Source: Prorocentrum cordatum (taxonomy: Eukaryota; Sar; Dinophyceae; Prorocentrales; Prorocentraceae). Taken from it: a stretch of 64,000 nucleotides of DNA. The stretch covers positions 82,501-146,500 of the forward strand of contig CAUYUJ010014597.1 in NCBI GenBank assembly GCA_963575745.1, given 5' to 3'. Each line of letters starts with the position of its first letter. The stretch's first letter is position 1. Shown one piece after another: positions 10,561 to 22,320 of this stretch. A program made the position numbers and the translations under genes. The notes under the pieces were generated by a model. The model made no database searches. It saw only the letters and a list, made by a program, of their open reading frames with translations, and was not told where the DNA came from.

Positions 10561-11029
10561 TGTCGTTCCGTCTTGGGCTCGGCAGGCACGGAAAGCGGAT
10601 CTCGCCATCCAATGTGATTGTGACCCATCATGTCCCCCGACGGCGCCTGGGCAGCAGCGCCCTGCGGCGCCTGGGGGCCGCTGAGCATGCTCCTCGCGAT
10701 GCTCGACATGGGCGGCGGCGGGGCCACGCTGCCGAGGCAGCGACACCCCGCGAGGCACGCGGCCGCCTGAAGCACAAACGGCTACGCGCGACGAGGCGGC
10801 AGCTGAAGGCACCGTGCAATTGCAACGTACAGTGTGCACACCTATGCATAAATTGACGTGCACCGATATGCAACCATGACTGCGAGCACAACCGATGAAG
10901 ACAACAATGCACGCATATACGATCACATTTAAGACGGATGCGCTATGTGGCGCACGAGTTGGCTGCCCAACAACGGTCATGATACCGCGAGACCTAACCT
11001 ACTCGCAACTACCCTGCTGCCGTGCACCC
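10561..11029. other. no gene supported
   Basis: The stretch between the CGT tracts and the end of the next minus-strand gene shows only short overlapping frames. It may hold a 3' untranslated region and spacer. Confidence 0.35.
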
Positions 11030-11659
11030 TCATCCCTCATTCTGCTCACTTGCGCCATCACGCGCACCTGCACTACTCTCACTGCATGCGTCAGCGTCTG
11101 AGTCCGTGGCCCTCTTGTAGGCCCTCTTTGTCATCAGCATGTTCACGGTTATGCCATGTGCGGCAACGAACTGCACAGCATGACAAATGCTATCATCGCT
11201 AGCGTTCACCCAAACGCCGTCCGTGCTTTTCCAGCGTTTCAACATCTGCACAGTGCACTCCTCGAACTTCGACCCATCATCAAGTACAACAGCAGGCAAG
11301 CGGACCTCGATAGGGATTGGAGGGCCATCCTTCTGCTCCTTGATCTCCTTCTGTGATCGCCTTTTGGGCTTCCTCTTAGGACTGCTCCGCTGAGCAAACA
11401 ACCTTCGCCTGGGCTTGACCTCGCCCCCCCTCGCAGCAAGAAGTGCCTTGTACCCTGGCGTGTTGGCCAGCGACGGCCTGCTCGTCGACTTCGGGCATGC
11501 CTCCACCGAATTCTGCATGAACGCTTTGATCAACGAGAAATCGTAAGGCTGCATCAGGGCATATGTGGCGCCATTGCATTTCTGGACTTTCCTAGGGGCC
11601 CAGATGCACTCCCCTATTGTGACCTCAAGCCGCCATCTGACTGACAGCGGGGCAAACAT
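11030..11659 (-). CDS. uncharacterised basic protein
   Basis: I start this at ATG 11659 and end at TGA 11030, giving 209 residues. An upstream in-frame ATG at 11776 would add 39 residues of unlikely composition. The protein begins MFAPLSVRWRLEVTIGECIW. It has a basic central segment (RRRLFAQRSSPKRKPKRRSQ) that could be a nuclear targeting or DNA-binding patch. It then has a mixed segment with PIEVRLPAVVLDDGSKF and VWVNASDDSICHAVQFVAAH, and an acidic Ser-rich tail. No named family is recognised. Neighbouring genes on the same strand are also of unknown function. Confidence 0.5.
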   Translation of the reverse strand: MFAPLSVRWRLEVTIGECIWAPRKVQKCNGATYALMQPYDFSLIKAFMQNSVEACPKSTSRPSLANTPGYKALLAARGGEVKPRRRLFAQRSSPKRKPKRRSQKEIKEQKDGPPIPIEVRLPAVVLDDGSKFEECTVQMLKRWKSTDGVWVNASDDSICHAVQFVAAHGITVNMLMTKRAYKRATDSDADACSESSAGARDGASEQNEG

Positions 11660-11858
11660 GTGATTGGACAGTGTCGGGATATCAAGTGCTGGACTCGATA
11701 CGAGACAACTGCGGATAGCGCAAGTGCAATGGGATGCGCACGCGCAGTTGGGAAGTGGACAAGGGGATAAGTGCAATCAAACGCATGCGGCGAGGGAGCA
11801 GGTAAGACGGCGGCGACGACACCTGCGATGTCGCAAGACATGGGAGGGGAGCTCCAGC

Positions 11859-11860
<2 letters not shown>

Positions 11861-11899
<39 letters not shown>

Positions 11900-11924
11900 G
11901 GGGGGTATATGGAGAAAGAGAGAT

Positions 11925-11955
<31 letters not shown>

Positions 11956-12074
11956 GAGAGAGAGATAGAGAGGGATATATATGGATATATATATATAGAA
12001 ACGTACGGAAGGAACGTCGGCAGGATGGAACGAGATATATAGATGGAGAGATATGAAGAGCGAGGGGCGGGGGG

Positions 12075-12122
<48 letters not shown>
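11861..12122. repeat. (GA)n microsatellite with AT interruptions
   Basis: Long GA runs lie at about 11864-11897, 11921-11968 and 12078-12119, with a GGATATATATAT-type stretch between them. A further short GA run is at about 12226-12240. Arg/Glu and Ser/Leu frames across it are artefacts. Confidence 0.9.
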
Positions 12123-12125
<3 letters not shown>

Positions 12126-12644
12126 CTACATATATCGCAATATATTAAGGGAGGCCATACCAAACCAGACCAGACCCGACCATGCCATGCCATGCCAGAC
12201 CAGACCTTGGTGGAGGGCGGGGGGCAGAGAGAGAGAGAGATATGATGTGGACAAGGACTACAAGAATTGTGGTTAATGTGGAATTGCACAAACGAGACGT
12301 GCATGATGACATGGGTGCGTTATCTTGCACTGCCCGCTAATGGTCAGAATCCTGTGCCCAGCGCGAATGCGCCACTCTCGCGTGATATAATGAAAACAAG
12401 CCTCATAGCGACGGCGTCGTGCGCCTCACAACAGCCGCCGTGCGCCCGAAGGGGCGGGACAAGATGCGATACCAATGCAAATATGACACGTGTACGCGCA
12501 ATGCTGGACGCGCGCGTGGCGCGCGACGCTGTATCGCATGCCTGGAAATGCGATGCCCGCATGACGAGCGCGCGCGGGGCGAGCGCCCGTGCGCGCGCCC
12601 ACGTGCGCTGGCGCGCAATGGAACCATATCCATTGCATAGGCGA
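12123..12644. other. no gene supported
   Basis: This holds a short degenerate run of CCAGACC/CCATGCC units at about 12150-12210 and mutually overlapping small frames. It probably includes the 3' region of the gene ending at 12645. Confidence 0.35.
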
Positions 12645-15269
12645 TCACGCCCTGGACCTTTTCTTTGAATCTGCACCGCGCCCTTTCTGACCATCAGGGG
12701 CCTCCTCACGCTTGACCCTTTTAGCAGTCTGCAGAGGCACATGCTGTGCTTTGGCTTTGTAGATGAGCAACTTCTCAAACGGCTGAATCACTCTCGTGTT
12801 TTTGTATGCCTTGAAAGTAAGGTGAACCGTGTTCTGCTGAACGAGGGCAACGTTTGCCTGGTCCTCCTTGTCTGTCTCGCGAACCCACCAGTACGGAACA
12901 TAGAACACATTTTTGTCGTTCACGTTCTTCTGGTCGGTCGCCCTCGCGGGCGGCGACACGTAGAACACGTTGGGCCCGCACTTTATCTGGGCTGCGCCCT
13001 GTGACTCTTCGGGCCTGACCTTGTTCAAGTCAGAGAACGGTGCAAGTACGAGCCTACCCTTTTCGATCTTCTCTGCAGCAACGACGACGTTGGGTGTCAG
13101 GCCGTACTGCAAGGTCGCGCCATGTGCCTCCCTGGCATTCGCCTCGAACTCCTTCAGCGCTTTGAAGACCGTGCATCGCGCATCATCAATCTTCATGCTG
13201 GCATGCGCTGTCGCGCACTTGCTGATGGAAGTTGGCACAGCATATGGGATTTTACCATTATACGAGCCCCACTCCTTAATGAACTGTGCAAGGGGGACCT
13301 TCACATCGAAGGTCGGCTCAGCAAAAGCAGACAACTGCCCCATAGTGACCTCGCTGGAGTTGAAATTTGCAATCTTGTAGAGACCAGCCGCTGGCCCCAC
13401 AGCGCGCTCGAAAACGACGCCGTCTTTGGCGAAGCCCTTGTTGGCAAGGATGCGCTCTGGATTGCGCAGGTCAGCCTCTGTCATCACCACCAACGTGGCG
13501 TGGGAACCCTCTGCTTCGGGCGCCTCTTCGATACGAGTCAGGGACTTCCACTTGCCGTCTGGGTCAACCTCGGTGGTGTAGTCACCAGTCATGGCAATGG
13601 CCTCAGACACGAACAGACCGATGATCTCCTCCTGGCCCTTACGAGCGATCCTCTCTGGTCCGACCTTGTCCTTCTGCACCAAGTGCAACAGAGACCGCGT
13701 AAAGAACTGCCCGATCAACTCGTCCTCCTGCTCTGTGTCGATTTTTCCAGAGGCGCGAAGAGCGCCCGCGAGGCGATAGCATTTCCCGAGATCCCCGTCG
13801 AGCGATATGGCCTTGCTCTTGAAAGCTTTCCCTTTCAGCTTGTCAATGTCGCTGGGGAGCAGCAATCTTGCTACGCCGTCAATCACCTTATCGGACGCCA
13901 GGTTCGATAGAAGCGCCGCGACCCGAATCCAAGTGCACGGCTCGAGGTCACTGAGATGCAGGTCAACGACTGCAGTAATGAAATCCTCGCCGAGCTTTTT
14001 GTTCGCACCATACGTCTTGCCAAAACGGTCCATGAACCGCACGAGGGGCACGCCCTTCCCGCCGCCGCAGTGCGTAGCAAGCTTGCCAATCTTCTCGATG
14101 TAACCCTGTCGGCAGAGATGCAAACCCCTGAATGCCCTGCGTGGCGCAGGCGCGCCCGCCCCCTCGCAGCGCACAGAACGAACCAGAACAACGTGTAGAC
14201 GTGTACATCTGAAATCTCTGTACAGGTAAGCATACATGTATAATTATGTGCATACATACATACATACATGTGTATGGATAACATGAAAATTACATACACG
14301 CAATATGCGTGTATACGTACATGTATATAAACACATTTTTATGTATGTAAACAATCGAAAGTATATGTATATACATGTATCAGTACATGTGCATGTACAA
14401 CTATATAAACAAAATGTGCATTTCATGCTGCGGGCGCGCGCGCCTGCGCCGCGCGCAATGCGCCCGCATCAGGGCGATGCTGGCGCATTGGCGGGAATGT
14501 CAGACGAAGCATGTTGCGAGCTGCCTGCCTGGCACGGGGGCTGGTTCATCTTGACTGCCTCCACGCACGAGCTGAATGAAGAACCCGCTGGCATAAGCTC
14601 GGCAAACTCGCTAATGCTCACGCACACCTCGAGCTCGGACATCAAGCTAGCAACGTTGTTGCTCGCATTCAGAGCACGCTGCGCCAAGTCTGGAAGGTGC
14701 GGCCATGTGACCTCTGCCTGCCACGGCACAATTGTCCAGAGCCACCCCTTGGTGATGGCATTCTTGAAACGCGGGTCCCTGCACAAACCCTCGGCGTTCA
14801 ACTTGCCGCCCGACGCCGAATCAGCCAAACTCGGCTCCGAAGTTGCGCACCCGAACTTCGCGGCCTTGAAAAACTGCGTTGTGTGGCCTGTGCCAACAGA
14901 GAGGAACCGCTCGCTGCCCGACGCTGGCGCCAACATGCCCTTGCTGGCAGAAATGAGCTTCTCATTGAAAGCCACCTGGCTGGACCTCATCGGATCCATG
15001 GGCATGCGCTCGAAAGCCACACCCTTCTCGAGCTCTGCAGGGTCCACGCCGATCTGCTTGAGCATCGCGCCGACGCGGTGCACGTTGTATGCATTGACGC
15101 CAAGCCCCGAGCGGTTCGAAGGGTGAATGAGGAACTCCTCAGGCAGGCAAATGACCTTGTTGGCCACCTTGTCCGCAATAAGCCGATCGATGCAATCCTT
15201 CCAAGCGGTGATCGGAGCCAGCAGGCCATCGCGATGCATCTTGATGCGGCCCATGATGTAATCGTTCAA
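12645..15269 (-). CDS. uncharacterised dinoflagellate-type protein, two exons, 5' end open
   Basis: Exon pieces 15269-14529 and 14105-12645 join in frame (Cys-Gln | Gly-Tyr) across a GC-AG intron, ending at TGA 12645. The first exon carries WKDCIDRLIADKVANKVICL, NAYNVHRVGAMLKQIGVDP, SKGMLAPASGSERFL and PDLAQRALNASNNVASLMSE. The second carries GGGKGVPLVRFMDRFGKTYG, LGEDFITAVVDLHL, then KNVFYVPYWWVRETDKED and a Lys/Arg-rich end. No stop interrupts about 730 codons. Composition is even and looks selected. The first exon's open frame continues slightly upstream of 15269 (that codon is TTG), with a possible acceptor CTGCAG at about 15273-15278, so at least one 5' exon is probably missing. I recall it as a multicopy family without known function. 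Confidence 0.65.
14106..14528 (-). other. GC-AG intron
   Basis: The donor reads CAG|GCAGGC and the acceptor CCGACAG|GG on the minus strand, leaving both exons in phase 0. Its length is 423 nt. The interior is AT-rich with CATACATACATACATG-like runs at about 14230-14420, unlike the surrounding GC-rich exons. GC donors are common in dinoflagellates. Confidence 0.7.
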
Positions 15270-15527
15270 CTCTGCAGAATCCCAGCAGCCCTCTGTGGGC
15301 CGTAAAGGTCATGGGAGATCCCTTTTCCAAACCCCTTCTTCCCCTTCGGGGATGGGTTTGCCACTCTCCCTCATATACATGGACCTGGACGGGGCGCCCC
15401 ACGATGTGTCAGAGGGTAGCGCGTCGCCCAAGATGGCTCCAAGACGGCCTCACAGGGCCCATGGCGGCTTCAAATGGCCCGATATAGCGCAATATCGCTC
15501 AATATGGCTTCCAAGCTGCCCCATCCT

Positions 15528-16726
15528 TCGAACCGTTTGGCTGTACCCTCTTTGTTCCTACCCTTCCCTCATCACCTCAACTCGCCTGGGCGTAGTTTCT
15601 GGATGGGCATGGTGGGGATACACGCAAAGCGTCAACAATACAAATTCTGCATTGTGTGCAATATAAATCAACGACAACAATATCGTCCTCGCACGAACAC
15701 AGCTCGAGCCCGAAACGCCTCTATGCAAAGCAAAGAACACGCGCAACATGGAATGTCGACGTGGTGGAAACCACCTGCAAATTCATTGCACCCATATCGG
15801 AAATCCCTCTGCCCAGGCTGCACCATTTGCAAATTTACATGGTGCAACGTATTGCATGCCAAGTGTTGGTGTACATGGGCGCTGTTGCGATGGTCGGAAA
15901 TCATCGCGTCAGATAGGTGCGCTTCACGCGCGCTAGGTGCGTTCGGAACGTATGCCTGCCACTATGGCACAACTATCCTCAAAGCGATGCATTTCAATGC
16001 AGCTGATTGTCGACCCACATGACACAGTGCATAATAATGAAACGTATTCCGCATATGATATGCAAGATTGCCACTCTCCCTTTTGCTCGCTATCATTTCT
16101 CTTTGCCCTCCTCCTCCTCCTCCTCCTCTTTCTACACGATTTCGCATCCTTCTCCCTCATCCATCATCCATCCATCCGTCGTCATCCTTATCATAATCCC
16201 CCTTCGAACCGTTTGGCTGTCCCCTCTTTTTTCCCACACTTCCCTCATCACCTCAACTCGCCTGGGCAAAATTTCTGGATGGGATGGTGGGGATATACGC
16301 AAAGCGTCGAGAATACAAAGTCTGCATTCTGTGTGTAATATAAACCCACGATAACAATATCTTCCTCGCACGCACGCAGCTCGAGCCCGAAACGCATCTC
16401 ACATCAAAGAACACGCGCAACATGGATTGTCGACGTGGCCGAAACCGCTTGTAAATTCATTGCGCCCATATCGGGAATCCCTCTGCCCAGGCTGCGTCGT
16501 GTGCAAATCTACACAGTGCAACATGTTGCATGCCAAGTGTTGGTATACACGGGCGCTGTTGCAGTGCTCGGATATCCTCGCGTCGGATAGGTGCACTTCG
16601 CGCGCGCTAGGTGCGTTCCAAACGTATGCCTGCCAATTTGGCACAATATCCTCTAAGCGATGCATTTCAATGCAGCTGATTGTCGACCCGCATGACAAAG
16701 TGTAGAATACTGAAACGTCTTCCGCG
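15528..16726 (+). repeat. ~0.5-kb duplicated segment, two diverged copies
   Basis: Copies lie at about 15528-16058 and 16202-16726. Matching landmarks in order are TTCGAACCGTTTGGCTGT, CTCATCACCTCAACTCGCCT, TCTGGATGGG, ACGCAAAGCGTC, AGCTCGAGCCCGAAACGC, ATTCATTGC/CCCATATCGG, ATGCCAAGTGTTGGT, CGATGCATTTCAATGCAGCT and GATTGTCGACCC. The copies differ by many substitutions and small indels and are separated by ~140 bp of pyrimidine-rich sequence. No coding frame is shared. They may be non-autonomous element copies or intron sequence upstream of the 12645-15269 gene. Confidence 0.75.
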
Positions 16727-17084
16727 AATGATTGGCAATATCGGAAAAAAACAAGTGCCGAGGGTCGCGGTAAGAGAAATATGGCCAGCGAAATTGCTTC
16801 TTGTTGTCCAACATAACCGCGCGCGTTTTTTAACATGACTGAAAATCCGCTTTTACATGATTGCACTTCACCATCCCCCCCCCCGCCCCCGCCGACTTGT
16901 AAGTTGAGGTAACTCTGGATAAATGCACCCAAACTTTGAAAATGTTATGCGAGTTGCTAAGGCACTAATGCTGGTTATGAGAATGTGTAAGCAGTCATCT
17001 GACTTGCAACTACGTTGCAACTACCTTACAACTACGTTACAACTACCTTACAAGTCAACGCAAGTCACCAGTTCACACCAGTAG
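16727..17084. other. AT-rich spacer, nothing identified
   Basis: This contains a short C/G homopolymer near 16877-16890 and a small set of CAACTACNTTACAACTAC direct repeats at about 17008-17055. It leads into the 20-bp satellite. Confidence 0.4.
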
Positions 17085-17845
17085 CTTTTCCTTTGGTCCT
17101 GTCTAGTTTTTCTCTGGTCGGGTCTAGTTTTCCTCTGGTCGGGTCTAGTTTCCCCCTGGTCGGGTCTAGTTTTCCCTTTGATCAAGTATAGTTTTTCTCC
17201 GGTCGGGTCTAGTTTTTCCCTGATCGGGTCTGCTTTTCCCTTGGTCGGATCTAGTTGTCCCTGTGGTCGGGTCTAACTTTTCCCTGGTCGGGTCTGGTTT
17301 TTTCCTTGGTTCGGCCTGGTTATCCCCCGGTCTGGTCTGGTTTTCCTTTAGTCTGGTATAATTGTTCCCTGGTCGGGCCTCGTTTTCCTCTGGTCGGGTT
17401 TAGTTTTCCCCTCGTCGCGTCAATGTTTTCCTTTGGTTCGGTATAGTTTTTCTCTGGTCGGGTCTAGTTTTCCCTGGTCGGGTCTAATTGGGTCCACTTT
17501 TTACGTTGGTCGGGTCAAATTTTTCCCCTGGTCGGGTCTACATTTTCCCTGGTCGGGTCTAAGTTCCCCCTGGTCGGGCTTAGTTTTTCCCGTGGCCGGG
17601 GCCAGTTTTTCTTTGGTCGGGTCTAGTTGTTCCCTGGTCGGGTCTAGTTTTCCCGTGGTCGGGTAAAGTTTTTCCTTTGTTCGTGTCTAGTTCTTCCCTG
17701 GTCGGGCCTTGTTTTCCTCTGGTCGGGTCTATATGTCCTCTGGTCGGGCCTAGTTTGTCCTTTGGTCCGGTCTAGTTTTTCTCTGGTCGGGTCTCGTTTT
17801 CCCATGGTCAGGTCTACTTTTGTCCTGGTCGGCTCTAGTTTATTA
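17085..17845 (+). repeat. ~20-bp satellite, block 1
   Basis: Degenerate tandem copies of GGTCGGGTCTAGTTTTCCCT, with units of roughly 19-23 bp. Constant parts are GGTCGGGTCTAG and a T-run followed by CCCT. Variable parts are the second base of the box (GGATC, GGTTC) and T/C run lengths. Units close to 21 bp give false 7-residue repeat proteins on both strands. Confidence 0.95.
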
Positions 17846-18003
17846 TCCTTTCTAAAAGAATAAAAGATTCTACCCCCCCCCCCCCCGGACTTATCGCTTC
17901 CCCCGAGCGCGCTGTAAATCGCATATGATTCTGACCACATGTCCATCCTAATATGAATTCATACCATTCCAGCCAAGCCGGTGCCCCCCCCAATGCGGTT
18001 CCC

Positions 18004-18657
18004 TGTCAAGTAACACTATGCGGGGACATTTTTCTTTCTAACATATCACTTTTTTTCACGACCCCCTGTCAAATAATACCATGCGGGACACATTCGCGCG
18101 CGCAAGACGAAATCCTTCCAAAACCTGAGTGTTCGTAGCGATTCTAACATAAAAGCATCAAAAACCGAATGGTTTTTCAAAGAAAATTCAAACATTCACC
18201 CCGCGAGCTCTTGCGGATCCCTAGGGAACCCATCACTTTTTTCAACATTTCTGTGAAAAGGGCTCTTGCGAGCAACTTTTTCCTGCGCTTCGAACTTCTT
18301 CAACAACGGCTGCGCGCCTGCCAGGGGCATAATCCTTGTCAAATAATGCCATGTGGGACACGTTCGTTTTTTCTTCGCGCGCGCGCCGAAATCTTCAAAA
18401 ACAATTGGGTTTCTTGCGCGTTTCAGCACTGCGTATCATAAAAACACACGAATCGCACCGTAGGTCCTCGAAAAAAACCTGCAAGGATTTTCAAAATGTT
18501 GCCCGCTCGCGCTGTCCGAACTTTAAAAAACCAATGTTTGTTTTCGACATTTCGGTCGCACGAGCTCGTGCGAGCTACTTTCGCGCGCTCCTTCAACGAC
18601 GTTCGCGCGCCTGCCAGGGCCACTGTCCGTGTCAAATAATACCATGCGGGACACATG
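18004..18657 (+). repeat. ~290-bp tandem repeat, two diverged copies plus partial
   Basis: TGTCAAATAATACCATGCGG followed by GACAC recurs at about 18066, 18337 and 18628, with a weaker form at 18004. Between them, two ~290-bp segments share order and motifs: a GCGCGCGC box, CGAAATC, an A-rich stretch, CGCTC/GAGCT boxes, TTCAAC and CGCGCCTGCCAGGG. They interrupt the 20-bp satellite and end at the (GTC)n tract. No protein frame is conserved between copies. Confidence 0.75.
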
Positions 18658-18665
18658 CGCGCGCG

Positions 18666-18701
<36 letters not shown>

Positions 18702-18766
18702 TCGTCGTCGTCGTCGTCGTTGTCGTCGTCGTCGTCGTCGTTGTCGTCGTCGTCGTCGTCGTCGTT

Positions 18767-18840
<74 letters not shown>

Positions 18841-18843
18841 GCG
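18666..18843. repeat. (GTC)n microsatellite
   Basis: A nearly pure GTC run with a few GTT and GTCC interruptions. It follows directly on the third TGTCAAATAATACC copy. Confidence 0.95.
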
Positions 18844-18983
18844 TCGGTGTCGTGGCCAAGTGCCATCTGGCACCTACCGTCACGGTCTTGTCTGAAGAGG
18901 TCTTGCGACCAAGTTGCGGGTGGGAGGGTGGGATGTTTGCACGAGCAGTGGAGAGGACAGCTTCAAGACGGTCAAGATTATTT

Positions 18984-20735
18984 CCTTTGGTAGGGTCTAC
19001 TTTTTCTCTGCTCGGGTCTAGTCCTTCCCTGGTCGGGCCTGGTTTTCCCATGGTCAGGTCCAGTTTTTCTTTTGGTCGGGTTTAGTTTTTCCTATGGTCG
19101 GGTCCAGTTTTCCTTTTGTCTGATCTAGTTTTCCCCTGATCGGGTCTAGTTGTTCATTTGGTCCGGTCTACTTTTCCTCTGGTCGGGTTTTTCCCTGATC
19201 GGGTGTACTTTTCTCCTGCTCGGGTCTAGTTGTTCCTTTGGTCGGCTTCAGTTTTTCTCTGATCGGGTCTTGTTCTTCCCTGGTCGGGTCTAGTTTTCCC
19301 CATGGTCGGGTCTAGTTTCCCCTGTGGTCGGGTCTAGTTTTTCTCTGCTCGGGTCTAGTTTTTCCCTGGTCGGGTCTACTTTTCCTTTGGTCGGGTCTAG
19401 TTTTCCCCTTGGTCGGATCTGAATGTTTCCCTGGTCGGGTCTGATTTTCCTCTGGTCGGGTCTGGTTTTCCCCTGGCCGGGCTTAGTTTGTCCATTTGTC
19501 CGGTCTACTTTGTTTCTGGTCTGGTCTAGTTTTTCCCTGGTCGGGTCTAGTTCCCCCCTGGTCGGGTCTAGTTTCTTCCTGTGGTCGGGCGCAGTTTTCC
19601 CCCTGGTCGGGTCTACTTGTTGTTTTCCCTCGTCGGGTCTAGTCTTCCCCTGGTCGGGTTTCTTGATCCCTTTGGTCGAATGTATTTTTTTCCCAAGTCG
19701 GGTCTGCTTTTTCCTTGGTCGGCTCTAATGTTCCCCTGATCGGGTCTAGTTTTTCCTTTGGTCGGGTCCAGTTTTGCCCTGGTCTGGTCTAGTTTTCCCC
19801 TGATCGGGTCTAGTTTTCCCTTGGTCGGGTCTGGTTCTTCTTTTGGTTCGGTATAATTTTTCCCTGGTCGATCTTGCTTTCCCTGGTAGTGCTTACTTTT
19901 CCCCTGGTCGGGTCTAGTTGTTCCTTGGTCGGATATAGTTTTTCCCTGGTCGGGTCTGGTTTTCCTCTGGTCGGGTTTAGTTGTCCCTGTGGTCGGGCCT
20001 AGCTTTTACCTGGTCGGGTGTAGTTTTTCCATGGTCGGGTATAGTTGCCCCCTGGTCTGCTGTTATTTTTCATATGATCGGATCTAGTTTTTCCCTGCTC
20101 GGGTATAGTTTTCCTCTGGTCGGGTCTAATATTCCCCTGGTCGGATCTGGTTTTTCCTTCGGTTCGATTTAGTGTTTCTCTGGTCGGGTCTGGTTTTTCC
20201 CTGGTCGGGTCTACTTTTCCCTTGGTCGGGTCGAGTTGTTCCTTTGGTCGGGTCTAATTTTTCTCTGCTCGGGTCTAGTTTTCCCTGTGGTCGGGTCTGG
20301 TTTTGCCTGGTCGGTTCTAGTTTTCCCTGTGGTCGGGTCTAGTTGTTCCCTGGTCGGGTCTAATTTTTCCATGGTCGGGTCTATTTTCCCTCTGGTCGGG
20401 CCCGGGTTTTCCTTCGGTCGGATCCAGTTTTTCCCTGGTCGCGTCTAGTTTTCCTCTGGTCGGATCTAGTTGTTCCATTGATCTGGTTTAGTTTTTCTCT
20501 GGTCGGGTCTAGTTTTCCCCTGGTCGGGTCTGCTTTTCCCCATGGTCGGGTCTAAATTTTCCTTTGGTCGGGTCTCGTTTTTCTCTGGTCGGGTCTACTT
20601 CTTCCTCTTGTCGGGTCTACTTTTCCCCAGGTCGGGTCAAGTTTTCCCTGTGGTCGGGTCTAGTTTTTCTCTGGTCGGGTCAACTTTTTCCCTGCTATCT
20701 CTAGTTTTCCCTCGGTCGGGTCTTGTTTTTTTACT
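18984..20735 (+). repeat. ~20-bp satellite, block 2
   Basis: This is the same GGTCGGGTCTAGTTTTCC family and orientation as block 1, and is equally degenerate. It resumes after the 290-bp repeats and (GTC)n, so those look like an insertion into, or a break within, one original array. Confidence 0.95.
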
Positions 20736-21033
20736 TTGGCATCCAAGAATATGAAGAGAAAAGAAAACAGGACAACGAAAAGGACACATATATATCCATA
20801 CACAGAGAGCACAGGATGCGGGGGCTGATGGCGACACTGAGGACGATGTCGGCGATGACGACGATGTCGCTCGCGCGCAGGCAAGTGCGCTCGCATGCGA
20901 AAGCGCGGCCGACGGGCAGCCGCGAAAGCAGCGACGCGCTGCGCGCAAAAGTCCGCAAGCGCCAGAGGCAGCTCTTCAGAGGGTTCTGCAAGGAAAGAAG
21001 CGCCAGAAGCAGCTACTCAGCAGTGCCACGCCC
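20736..21033. other. no gene supported
   Basis: Spacer between the satellite and the first GC-rich coding block. It contains short overlapping frames only. Confidence 0.35.
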
Positions 21034-22320
21034 TCACCTTCGGCGCCGGGGCAGGCCATGGCGCCCTGTCTCCTGATGGCGCAGGCGCCGAGCATTCTTC
21101 TTGAGAGTAGCCTCCCCCGTGCGCGACTCGCTGCGCCCCTTCCTCGTCGCGAATATCGGTTGTCGGAGGCGCAACGTGCGCAGGAAGTGGCACGAGCAAA
21201 GGCGGCGCCCGTAGCTGAACATCTCCGCCAGAGTCACAAGTTACCCAGTCCTGATGAACCACGTCTCGCCAGAGGCAGAGTCGTCTTCGACGCAACTCAG
21301 AAGCGCGGTCTCGCCACCATCTAGATCCAGGATCCACTTCATCTCCGCCAGTTCCAGGAATTCCGCATCCCTGTCAGCGTTCTTCCAGGCCAGGTAATCA
21401 CGCGTCTTTTCGCTCTGGGCGCACTGGTGGCGCCAGAACCTGACGCGGCAGAGAGTGTTCACGATTTCAGAAGGCACATCCCTCCACCCGGGCCCCCCCC
21501 AGTGCCGCGCCTCGCCGCTGCGCTTTTCGAGGACGTGCTTGACGTTGGTCTCGTCGTCCTGAATTCCTGCTTTGCGCTTCGATGCCTCGAAGGCGTCTGG
21601 CGTCAGCGCCGCCCGCCCGTCGCCGAGCACGGCATTCGGGCATGCCTCGGCGAAGGGCGCGTCAGAGACAGCGCCAGGACCCCACAGCTCCCCCCACAGC
21701 CGCCGCTTGTAGCGCTGCCTCCTGGAGGCAAACGCGCGCGCGACGGGCCACAGCTGCCCTGCGTTATCTGGGCCGTCGTTTCGGCGGGGGATGCCTTCGA
21801 GAAGCTCCCTCAATGTAGGGGGCGGGTCGCGCCACGCGTCGAGCTTTCTCTGCATGCGCCGGGCGTTTCTGTCCTCGAGCTGCGGCATTTGCCAATCTCG
21901 GACGCGAGCTTGGGCGTCGGTTTCCCAGCGCTCTTTGTTGTCGACGAAGTACTGCTGCCTGGCACACTTTCGGGCGGCGCTGCGAAGCTCGGCCTTGCGT
22001 TCGTCGGGCAATCGTCTGAGCTTCCTCTCAGAGAGACGAGTCCTCAAGCTCACTTCCTCTGTTGCGCCAGAGACAGCATACTCGGGTGCGCCAGAGACAG
22101 CACCCTCCCGCTCGTCCTCTGATAAGCTACAGGAATCAACATCCTGCTCGGTCGGTCTCTGCATGCTTCTGGAACGCATCCTGCCCCGCCGCTCTTCGGG
22201 GGGCTCGGGTTGTCTCCCCCGTCGCATCGTCGTGGCGGTCTCCTCGCTTGCGTCGCCGTCGACGCCCTCGTCGGAATGCGAGCTGCCCAAGTCAGGAGCT
22301 GGAAGAGGCGGACGCGCGCT
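21034..22320 (-). CDS. uncharacterised protein, C-terminal part
   Basis: From about 22320 to TAA 21241 the minus frame looks coding. A Ser/Glu-rich stretch is followed by a charged helical domain: SLRTRLSERKLRRLPDERKA, RQQYFVDNKERWETDAQARV, QLWPVARAFASRRQRYKRRL, VPSEIVNTLCRVRFWRHQCA, then SASGETWFIRTG. After the TAA at 21243-21241 the same frame stays open to about 21034 (LVTLAEMFSYGRRLCSCHFL), so the TAA may be premature. Upstream of 22320 the frame enters Pro/Ala/Leu-rich low complexity where the correct frame is unclear. It may be the C-terminal half of a larger gene whose N-terminal half is at 22292-23736. Variants of the 14-bp motif occur at 21269, 22061, 22088 and 22391. Function unknown. 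Confidence 0.4.
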
